9,288 nt of DNA from Verrucomicrobiales bacterium (GTDB lineage: Bacteria > Verrucomicrobiota > Verrucomicrobiia > Verrucomicrobiales > DEV007). Each line of letters starts with the position of its first letter. The first letter of the stretch is position 1. Of the stretch, positions 1 through 6,615 are shown piece after piece. The stretch lies in contig PAHQ01000084.1 in the NCBI GenBank assembly GCA_002705125.1, positions 1 to 9,288 on the forward strand. Direction: 5' to 3'. Position numbers and translations under genes: made by a program. The notes beneath the pieces were generated by a model that ran no database searches, was not told the DNA's origin, and saw nothing but the letters and a program-made list of their open reading frames with translations.

Positions 1-240
1 AAAGGGAACTCGTTAATTGGTTCCACCGTCACAGCGAAATCAAAAACAAAAAGCTGGAGTAAACTCATCGTAACTGGTGATGGCTTCACCTCTCAAGGAC
101 CTTCAACTGCCCATTTTGGACTAGGTAAAATAAATAAAATAACCGAAATAAAAGTGAATTGGCCATCAGGAAAAGTCTCAAAATTAGAAAATCCAAAATT
201 GAATACCTATCATCGAATTACAGCTGAAAAATTACAGTGA
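1..240 (+). CDS. C-terminal end of an ASPIC/UnbV-domain (FG-GAP/VCBS repeat, CRTAC1-like) protein, partial
   Basis: The reading frame is open from base 1 and ends at TGA 238-240, giving the last 79 residues; the start lies left of the window. Seen: a stretch reading GDGFTSQGPSTAHFGLG followed by ITEIKVNWPSGKV. This is the hallmark of the ASPIC/UnbV domain (PF07593), where a His-Phe-Gly-Leu-Gly turn precedes a strand ending in W-P-S-G. In known proteins this domain sits at the C-terminus after FG-GAP/VCBS beta-propeller repeats, and the proteins are secreted or surface-bound; they are abundant in Planctomycetota and Verrucomicrobiota beside sulfatases. The propeller itself is not visible here. 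The function of the family is poorly defined, with binding of polysaccharide or metal ions being plausible. The sulfatase starts 42 bases downstream on the same strand, so co-transcription is likely. Confidence 0.85.
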   Translation, partial: KGNSLIGSTVTAKSKTKSWSKLIVTGDGFTSQGPSTAHFGLGKINKITEIKVNWPSGKVSKLENPKLNTYHRITAEKLQ

Positions 241-282
241 TATATTTTCATTTCTAGCCATTTAATTACATACAAAAAGACT

Positions 283-1656
283 ATGCGGCATCTCATTTTT
301 TTCTTATTTTTTTATGGTTTATGTGGAATCGCTTGGTCATTAGACAGAAAAACGAATATTATTTACATCTTACTAGATGATGCGGGGTACGGGGATTTAT
401 CATGCTACGGGCAAAAGAAATTCAAAACCCCAAACATTGACTTACTAGCAAAGGAAGGAATCAAATTTACCCAGCACTATTCAGGTTCCACTGTATGCGC
501 TCCGACGAGATCTGTCCTTATGACTGGCCTCCACACAGGACATACTCAAATAAGAGGAAACAAAGAAGTTAAACCAATAGGTCAACACCCCATACCATCA
601 AATGCTTATACAATTGCTGAAGCTCTAAAAAAATCTGGCTATCAGACTGGGGCTTTTGGGAAATGGGGCTTAGGTAGTCCAGGCTCTGAGGGTGCTCCTG
701 AAAATCAAGGATTTGACAGATTTTATGGATACAACTGCCAACGCAATGCACACACGTATTACCCTACCTGGTTATTTGATAATGATAAAAAAATCAGTTT
801 GGATGGAAAAACTTATTCACATGATTTAATCATGGAAAAAGCCCTCGAATTTATTCGCTCATATCAGGATGGACCGTTTTTCTGTTTTTTACCTTTAGCT
901 ATACCTCACGCCTCAATGCATGTACCTGAAAAATACGCGAAGCCTTTTCGCAAAAGCTTCGCTGAACATGAAAATAAAATCGGTAAATACAAAGGCCCAA
1001 ATGTTAAAAACCCTGCAGCGATGTTTGCAGGGATGATGACAAAACTAGATGAAGGTGTTGGTGAAATATTAGAGCTCATCAAAGAGTTGGAAATTGATGA
1101 CGATACCATAGTTCTACTTAGTTCAGACAATGGGCCGCACAAAGAAGGCGGACACATGCCAAATTACTTTGATTCGAATGGACCTTACAGAGGATTTAAG
1201 AGAGACCTTTACGAAGGAGGGATTAGAGTTCCTCTCATTGCACGATGGCCAAATAAAATAAAACCTGGAACAAGCACTAACCATATCAGTGCTCATTGGG
1301 ATATTTTTCCAACCTTCTGTGAAATTGCAGGCGTTGAACTAACTGAAAAAATAGATGGCATTAGTTTTCTTCCTACGTTGCGGGGAAAAAGTAACCAACA
1401 AGATCATGATTATTTATATTGGGAATTTCATGAACGAAGTGGTGCACGCGCTGCCCGCTTTAAGAATTGGAAAGCTGTACAAAAAAATCTTAAAAAAAAT
1501 CCAAACCCTCCAATTGAAATATATAACCTTCTTCAAGATCCCAGTGAACTAAAGGACTTATCAATGGAAAGAGAAGATCTTATAAAAAAAGCTAAACAAA
1601 TTTTTGTTGAAGCCCACTCACCAAGCCCAATATGGAAAATGCCGTGGGAAAAATAA
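283..1656 (+). CDS. Secreted Cys-type sulfatase (arylsulfatase A-like, alkaline phosphatase superfamily)
   Basis: Hydrolyses sulfate esters, probably on a polysaccharide outside the cytoplasm. A Sec signal peptide covers residues 1 to about 19 (hydrophobic LIFFLFFYGLCGIAW, then LDRKTN). Active-site elements are all visible: metal-binding D32-D33 in LLDDAGYGD; the formylglycine site C72-A-P-T-R76; K127 in GKWGLG; H209 in IPHA; metal-binding D282-N283 in SSDNGPH; and the catalytic-type K306 five residues before E311-G-G-I-R-V-P. At 457 residues it is a normal full-length sulfatase. The modification motif is CxPTR instead of the commoner CxPSR; it still fits the broader CxPxR core. No formylglycine-generating enzyme is encoded in the window, so it must come from elsewhere. 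The ATG at 283 places the signal peptide correctly; no Shine-Dalgarno is visible. It lies 42 bases after the ASPIC/UnbV gene and 62 before the PSCyt1 gene. The exact substrate cannot be read from sequence. Confidence 0.95.
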   Translation: MRHLIFFLFFYGLCGIAWSLDRKTNIIYILLDDAGYGDLSCYGQKKFKTPNIDLLAKEGIKFTQHYSGSTVCAPTRSVLMTGLHTGHTQIRGNKEVKPIGQHPIPSNAYTIAEALKKSGYQTGAFGKWGLGSPGSEGAPENQGFDRFYGYNCQRNAHTYYPTWLFDNDKKISLDGKTYSHDLIMEKALEFIRSYQDGPFFCFLPLAIPHASMHVPEKYAKPFRKSFAEHENKIGKYKGPNVKNPAAMFAGMMTKLDEGVGEILELIKELEIDDDTIVLLSSDNGPHKEGGHMPNYFDSNGPYRGFKRDLYEGGIRVPLIARWPNKIKPGTSTNHISAHWDIFPTFCEIAGVELTEKIDGISFLPTLRGKSNQQDHDYLYWEFHERSGARAARFKNWKAVQKNLKKNPNPPIEIYNLLQDPSELKDLSMEREDLIKKAKQIFVEAHSPSPIWKMPWEK

Positions 1657-1718
1657 ATCAGAGTAAATAATAAGCGTTTTTTTAATATTATATTCCAACT
1701 AATACGTTAAATTAGAAC

Positions 1719-4700
1719 ATGCTAATCCGCTGCATCATTATATCATTGGCAATTGCACAATTCGCTAACGCAAAGGTTAGCTTCAATAATGATATTAGAC
1801 CTTTACTTTCCAATCATTGTTATCGTTGCCATGGTCCTGATGAGAATGAGAGAAAAGCAGGCCTTAGATTAGATTCATTCGAAGGTGCGACGAAAGACAA
1901 CGATGGGATCAAAGCCTTGGTCGCTGGTAACATTGAAGATTCCGAATTAATCTACAGAATAATATCTGAGGATCCCGATGAAGTTATGCCTCCTCCTAAG
2001 GCAGGGAACAAGCTCTCCAAAGACCAAATAGAATTAATTAAACAGTGGATCAAAGAAGGAGGAAGTTATGAAAAACATTGGTCTTATCAAAAACCTGAAC
2101 GACCTGAAACACCAACTACAAAATTTGAATCTTTTATTAAGAACCCTATCGATAACTTTATCCTTCGAAAATTACAAAACCATGAACTCTCACCATCTCC
2201 TGAGGCTTCAAAGGAAGCGCTCATAAGGCGAGTATCTCTTGACCTAACTGGTCTTCCCCCTACAGCTCTAGAAGTACAAAATTTTATAGACGATTCACGC
2301 AAAGGCGCATACGAAAATTTAGTAGATAGAATATTGGACAAGCCCACGTTTGGCGAGCACTGGGCACGAATGTGGTTGGACCTAGCCAGATATGCCGATT
2401 CAGCGGGATACGCAGATGACCCTCCACGTATCATTTGGGCATATAGAGATTATGTAATACGCTCGTTCAATAACAATAAACCTTTTGACCAGTTCACCAT
2501 CGAACAAATTGCAGGAGACCTTCTTGATAACCCGAGTCAGGAACAATTAGTAGCTACTGCCTTTAATCGCAACACTCAAACAAATAATGAAGGTGGCACT
2601 AATGACGAAGAATACCGCAACGTAGCTATCGTCGATAGAGTAAATACAACAATGGCCACTTGGATGGGTACAACAATGGCATGCGCGCAGTGCCATACCC
2701 ACAAATATGATCCAATAACACATGAAGACTATTTTCGTACCTTTGCTATTTTTAACCAAACTCAAGATGCAGACAGGCGAGATGAAAGCCCAATAATTAA
2801 AGTCCTAAGTCAAAATCAAAAAAATCAGATTAAAAGCCTAGAGGAGAAAATCAAAACTCTTGAAAAAGGCCTAACTTCAAAAAATGAGAATAATTTAAAA
2901 GCATTAAACGATTGGGAAAAAAGCTTAAATGAAAATAAGAAAATTTGGAAACCACTTCAGGAAATTCATACACACACCGAGTCCGGAGCAAAGTTCAGTC
3001 GCCTAAAAGATGGCTCTTTTCTAGTGAGCGGAAAAGAACCACTCATTGACTCTTATTACATTTCAGGGAATTCACCAGTAAACCAAATCACTGCTGTGAA
3101 AATTGAAGCTCTGGCTCACGATAGTCTCAGTCATTGGAAAGGGCCAGGACGAAAAGGGAACTTTGTTTTGAACGAGATCATTCTATCTTCTACTGAAACC
3201 TCACCAACGAAACTAGGCCGTTTCATACGGGTTGACTTACCTGGGGACGGAAAAATGATACACTTGGCTGAGGTCCAAGTTTTTAATGGTAATGAAAATA
3301 TTGCGCTAAAAGGCATGGCTTCTCAATCAAGCGATTATGCTGATGCCAAAGCATCCAGAGCTATTGACGGTGACACAAACGGTGACTATTACAAAGGTAG
3401 CGTTACTCACACAGCACTAGGTAAAAGCGATCCATTCTGGGAAGTGGATTTGAAATCAACTCAGAAAATCTCCCAAATTGTTTTATGGAACCGTACTGAT
3501 GGGACCGTAAGCTCTAGACTTGATGGATATCAATTAAGCATACTAGACAAAGATAGAAAAACAGTCTGGAAAAAAAACTTTCCTAAAGCCCCACTCAAGA
3601 GTGAATCCATCTCACTTAACGGTATTGAACAAGCAAGATTTAGCAAAGCAACTTCGAGCTTTGATCAAGAAAAATTTGGAGTTTCTCTAGCAATAGATGG
3701 CGACGAGAGAGGCCATTCGGGTTGGGCTGTCGCTCCAAAGCTAGGAATTAATCATCACGCTATTCTTGAACTTGCAAGCCCATTTAAGAGTCGAGACCTA
3801 TCATTTACATTAAAGCAAACTTATGGAGAGCTACAACTTGGAAGATTTAGAATACTAGTTACAAATCAACCTCTCCCTTTACGCGCCGTACCAATCGAAA
3901 TTGCCGAGATTTTAAAAGTTCCCAAACAGAACAGATCTAATAAACAAATCTCATCGCTATTGAACCATCTTGCAGAGATTAACCCCTTAGCAACTAAGCT
4001 AAGTGCTGAACTAACGACTGCGAGAGAGCAACTAAAAGAAATAAATCCCTCAACAACTGTTCCGGTAATGAGGCAGTTAGACGATAAAAATAATAGGCAA
4101 ACCCATATTCAAATTAGGGGTAATTATCTTTCTAAAGGCAAAGAAGTAATTCCTGGCATCCCCTCAATTTTTGATCAGCCAGTTCAAAGTAAATCACCCA
4201 ACCGTTTAACATTAGCAAAATGGATCATGGGAAATGATAATCCATTAACTGCAAGAGTGACAGTTAATAGGTTTTGGGAAAAATTATTTGGAGTAGGTAT
4301 AGTACCGACTAGTGAGGAATTTGGCTCTCAAGGTGAACCCCCAACTCACCCAGAATTACTTGACTGGTTAGCTATCGAATTAATAGAAAATGGATGGGAT
4401 ATGAAATCAATTCTCAAACTTATTGTAAGCTCAGCAACGTATCGCCAGGACTCGTTAATATCACCAGAGAGTAAACAAAAAGATCCATTTAATCGCTTTT
4501 ACTCTCGTGGACCAAGATTTCGACTCTCTGCAGAAATGATCAGAGACCAAGCACTTTCAGTATCCGGACTCTTAAGTTCTAAGATGTATGGCCCCCCCGT
4601 CAGACCACCCCAACCAAGCTTAGGAATTAAAGCTGCATTTGGTGGCGGAATAGATTGGAAAACATCAGAAGGTGAAGATCGATACAGGCGAGGTATATAT

Positions 4701-5147
4701 ACTAATTGGAGAAGATCTAATCCCTACCCATCTATGGCAACTTTCGATGCTCCTAATAGAGAAGTATGCGTTGTCAGGCGAGACAGAACCAATACACCAT
4801 TACAAGCATTAGTAACTCTCAATGACCCTGTCTATGTGGAAGCAGCAATTAGTCTTGCTAGGAAAATGTACAAAATCGCAGAAAAAGAGAATAACATCTC
4901 TGCAGGTTTAGAATACGGATTCAAATTATGTCTGTCACGAAATGCGAAAGAAGAAGAACTTGGTAAAATCGAAAAGTTATTCAATCAGTCCTTAAAAAAA
5001 TACATTAATAACCCTGATATGGCTAAACTTATGACTGCCAATTTAATGGATAAAAAAAATGATTCTTACGATAACAACCAATTAGCCGCTCTCACTATCG
5101 TAGGAAACGTGCTACTTAATCTTGACGAATTTTTAATGAAACGATGA
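1719..5147 (+). CDS. PSCyt1-type cytochrome c-like protein with DUF1549 (PSCyt2), fucolectin/discoidin-like insert and DUF1553 (PSD1)
   Basis: A 1142-residue exported protein of the family typical of Planctomycetota and Verrucomicrobiota. Order: Sec signal peptide 1-18 (cleavage after ANA); PSCyt1 haem domain about 20-116 with C34-Y-R-C37-H38 and candidate axial Met M90 in VMPPP; DUF1549/PSCyt2 about 137-349, including a second C322-A-Q-C325-H326 in the conserved CAQCHTHKYDPI block; a charged, probably coiled-coil stretch about 363-410; a beta-rich region 412-725 that contains a fucolectin-like domain at about 497-620; and DUF1553/PSD1 about 822-1075, with NRFWEKLFGVGIV and GEPPTHPELLDWLA. 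Family members usually sit beside a DUF1501 gene, and here the stop overlaps that gene's ATG. A role in redox-linked breakdown of polysaccharide has been suggested for such pairs, but the reaction is not established. Haem attachment would require periplasmic cytochrome c maturation. Confidence 0.95.
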   Translation: MLIRCIIISLAIAQFANAKVSFNNDIRPLLSNHCYRCHGPDENERKAGLRLDSFEGATKDNDGIKALVAGNIEDSELIYRIISEDPDEVMPPPKAGNKLSKDQIELIKQWIKEGGSYEKHWSYQKPERPETPTTKFESFIKNPIDNFILRKLQNHELSPSPEASKEALIRRVSLDLTGLPPTALEVQNFIDDSRKGAYENLVDRILDKPTFGEHWARMWLDLARYADSAGYADDPPRIIWAYRDYVIRSFNNNKPFDQFTIEQIAGDLLDNPSQEQLVATAFNRNTQTNNEGGTNDEEYRNVAIVDRVNTTMATWMGTTMACAQCHTHKYDPITHEDYFRTFAIFNQTQDADRRDESPIIKVLSQNQKNQIKSLEEKIKTLEKGLTSKNENNLKALNDWEKSLNENKKIWKPLQEIHTHTESGAKFSRLKDGSFLVSGKEPLIDSYYISGNSPVNQITAVKIEALAHDSLSHWKGPGRKGNFVLNEIILSSTETSPTKLGRFIRVDLPGDGKMIHLAEVQVFNGNENIALKGMASQSSDYADAKASRAIDGDTNGDYYKGSVTHTALGKSDPFWEVDLKSTQKISQIVLWNRTDGTVSSRLDGYQLSILDKDRKTVWKKNFPKAPLKSESISLNGIEQARFSKATSSFDQEKFGVSLAIDGDERGHSGWAVAPKLGINHHAILELASPFKSRDLSFTLKQTYGELQLGRFRILVTNQPLPLRAVPIEIAEILKVPKQNRSNKQISSLLNHLAEINPLATKLSAELTTAREQLKEINPSTTVPVMRQLDDKNNRQTHIQIRGNYLSKGKEVIPGIPSIFDQPVQSKSPNRLTLAKWIMGNDNPLTARVTVNRFWEKLFGVGIVPTSEEFGSQGEPPTHPELLDWLAIELIENGWDMKSILKLIVSSATYRQDSLISPESKQKDPFNRFYSRGPRFRLSAEMIRDQALSVSGLLSSKMYGPPVRPPQPSLGIKAAFGGGIDWKTSEGEDRYRRGIYTNWRRSNPYPSMATFDAPNREVCVVRRDRTNTPLQALVTLNDPVYVEAAISLARKMYKIAEKENNISAGLEYGFKLCLSRNAKEEELGKIEKLFNQSLKKYINNPDMAKLMTANLMDKKNDSYDNNQLAALTIVGNVLLNLDEFLMKR
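3207..3578 (+). other. Fucolectin/F5-8C (discoidin)-like carbohydrate-binding domain inside the PSCyt1 protein
   Basis: Residues about 497-620 of the host protein. Seen: an N-terminal strand RFIRVDLPG; LAEVQVFNG, then N-IAL-KG-ASQSS; RAIDGDTNGDY; G-SVTHT; PFWEVDL; IVLWNRTD; and SRLDGYQLSILD. This order is that of the F-type lectin/discoidin fold. The fucose-binding signature of F-type lectins, H-x26-R-x-D-x4-(R/K), is nearly met: H564, R592, D594 and R600 are present, but each spacing is one residue longer and the usual Cys-Cys pair after the Asp is missing. Inference: a surface glycan-binding module that anchors the redox protein to its polysaccharide. It is flanked on both sides by the family's own beta-rich segments, so it reads as an insertion into an existing architecture. 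Sugar specificity is unknown. Confidence 0.75.
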
Positions 5148-6598
5148 ATATTCGCGAACTACAACTACAGCATCAAACCAGGAGACATTTCCTAGCTGAT
5201 ACGGGAATCTGTGTTGGTGGAATAGCCTTAGGTGAACTATTAGGAGAAACTGCTTTAGGAAAAGGGCTTACACCTCCAGTCAATCCTCTAATACCAAAAA
5301 AACCTCATTTTGACGCAAAGGCAAAACGCGTAATCTACATTCATCTCACTGGCTCTCCTCCGCATCTTGATCTTTGGGACTATAAGCCGGAACTTGTGAA
5401 AAGGAACGAGCAGGATTGTCCCGATGAGTTCTATAAAGGCAAACGTTTTGCTTTTACTAGTGGCAGACCAAAACTCATGGGAACGCCAAGAACATTCAAA
5501 CAATTCGGGCAAGGTGGAACTTGGATGTCAGACGCAATACCTAACTTTCATGATCTCGCTGATGACCTTTGCGTGATTAAATCAATGAACACAGATCAGT
5601 TCAATCATGCTCCTGCAGAGTTATTTATCCACACTGGATCCCCTAGACCTGGTCGCCCTTCGTTTGGCTCATGGGTTACCTATGGCCTTGGAACAGAAAA
5701 CCAAAATCTACCTGGCTATGTTGTTTTAATTTCTAATGGAGTGCAACCAAACGGAGGAAAAAATTCATTCGGCACGGGATTTATTCCATCTGTATACCAA
5801 GGAGTGCAGTGCAGATCTAAAGGTGACCCTGTTTTGTATTTATCAGATCCAAAGGGCATGAGCAGAGATATTCGTCGTCATTCCTTAGACACACTCAAAG
5901 AACTCAACCAAAAAGCGGCAAAAGACTTTGGTCACCCAGAAACCTTGACCAGGATCGCTCAATATGAATTAGCCTTTAGAATGCAAATGTCAGTTCCTGA
6001 AGTAATGGACATTTCAAAAGAATCCAAAAAAACTTTGGAAGCTTACGGAGCCCAACCAGGCGCATCAAGCTTTGCTAACAATTGCCTCCTCGCCAGGAGG
6101 CTAGCCGAACAAGACGTTAGATTCGTTCAACTCTTTGACTGGGGTTGGGATTTCCATGGAACAAACCCTGGAGAAGACATTAGAGGTGGACTAACAAATA
6201 AGTGTGCAAAGACTGATAAACCAATAAGCGCCTTAATTAGAGATCTTAAAGAAAGAGGACTCTTCGACGAAACCTTGATAATTATTGGTGGTGAATTTGG
6301 AAGAACACCTTTCAGAGAAGGCAGAACAGCTGGAGGAAAAGTTCTAGGTAGAGATCATTTTCCAGATGCCTATAGTATGGTCATCGCCGGAGGCGGAGCC
6401 AAGGGGGGATACTCTCATGGTGAAACAGATGAACTGGGCTTTTCAGTAGCCAAAGACAAAGTACATGTTCACGACTTTCAAGCCACTCTATTGCACTTAC
6501 TCGGTTTCGATCATGAGAAGCTTACCTATAGATTTCAAGGCAGAGACTACAGACTGACTGACGTCCACGGGAAAGTAGTCAAACAAGTTATATCCTAA
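5144..6598 (+). CDS. DUF1501 family protein with Tat signal (alkaline phosphatase/sulfatase-like fold)
   Basis: A 484-residue protein of the DUF1501 family (PF07394), partner of the PSCyt1 gene just upstream. The N-terminus carries a twin-arginine type signal, T12-R13-R14-H-F-L-A-D, followed by a hydrophobic GICVGGIALGELLG segment, so export in folded form through Tat is likely. Family landmarks are IYIHLTGSPPHLDLWDYKPEL (residues 64-84), a DWGWDFHGT block at 332-340 (the usual family form is close to GGWDTHGN), GGEFGRTP at 382-389, and GRDHFPDAYS at 402-411. These His/Asp/Glu-rich blocks resemble the metal-site layout of the alkaline phosphatase superfamily, but no activity is known. The start is fixed by the ATGA overlap (5144-5147) with the previous stop; no Shine-Dalgarno is seen, so translational coupling is likely. 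Length is normal for the family. Confidence 0.95.
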   Translation: MNIRELQLQHQTRRHFLADTGICVGGIALGELLGETALGKGLTPPVNPLIPKKPHFDAKAKRVIYIHLTGSPPHLDLWDYKPELVKRNEQDCPDEFYKGKRFAFTSGRPKLMGTPRTFKQFGQGGTWMSDAIPNFHDLADDLCVIKSMNTDQFNHAPAELFIHTGSPRPGRPSFGSWVTYGLGTENQNLPGYVVLISNGVQPNGGKNSFGTGFIPSVYQGVQCRSKGDPVLYLSDPKGMSRDIRRHSLDTLKELNQKAAKDFGHPETLTRIAQYELAFRMQMSVPEVMDISKESKKTLEAYGAQPGASSFANNCLLARRLAEQDVRFVQLFDWGWDFHGTNPGEDIRGGLTNKCAKTDKPISALIRDLKERGLFDETLIIIGGEFGRTPFREGRTAGGKVLGRDHFPDAYSMVIAGGGAKGGYSHGETDELGFSVAKDKVHVHDFQATLLHLLGFDHEKLTYRFQGRDYRLTDVHGKVVKQVIS

Positions 6599-6615
6599 AG
6601 CTTTCTAATAAAGCT
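6599..6615. repeat. Short perfect inverted repeat between convergent genes; weak terminator candidate
   Basis: AGCTTT (6599-6604), loop CTAAT, AAAGCT (6610-6615). It begins on the base after the DUF1501 stop and overlaps the stop codon of the opposing PP2C gene. The stem is only 6 bp with four A-T pairs, and neither strand has a T-run after it, so it is a poor rho-independent terminator. It is nevertheless the only hairpin I can see that could separate two genes whose ends lie 15 bases apart. Confidence 0.25.

Noticed and set aside
906..1157. - strand open frame of 83 codons inside the sulfatase gene
   Set aside because: It lies wholly within a gene with a complete set of active-site motifs, and its own translation has no recognisable domain; an antisense shadow.
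1355..1552. + strand open frame of 65 codons in another frame of the sulfatase gene
   Set aside because: Low-complexity, Lys/Ile-rich translation overlapping the conserved C-terminal part of the sulfatase; no sign of a real overlapping gene.
1711..1726. Inverted repeat ATTAG/CTAAT with the PSCyt1 start codon in the loop
   Set aside because: Five pairs with four A-T are too weak to hide a start codon; likely chance in AT-rich DNA.
2087..2434. - strand open frame of 115 codons inside the PSCyt1 gene
   Set aside because: It overlaps the conserved DUF1549 domain, and its translation is Ser/Arg-rich with no known motif. Length alone does not support it.
3570..3577. Run of eight A as a programmed frameshift site in the PSCyt1 gene
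   Set aside because: The zero frame continues through conserved domains for over 500 codons, there is no evidence of a downstream stimulatory structure, and similar A-runs are common in this AT-rich DNA.
6599..6615. Bidirectional terminator between DUF1501 and the PP2C gene
   Set aside because: The 6-bp A/T-rich stem has no T-run on either side, so I list it only as a short inverted repeat.
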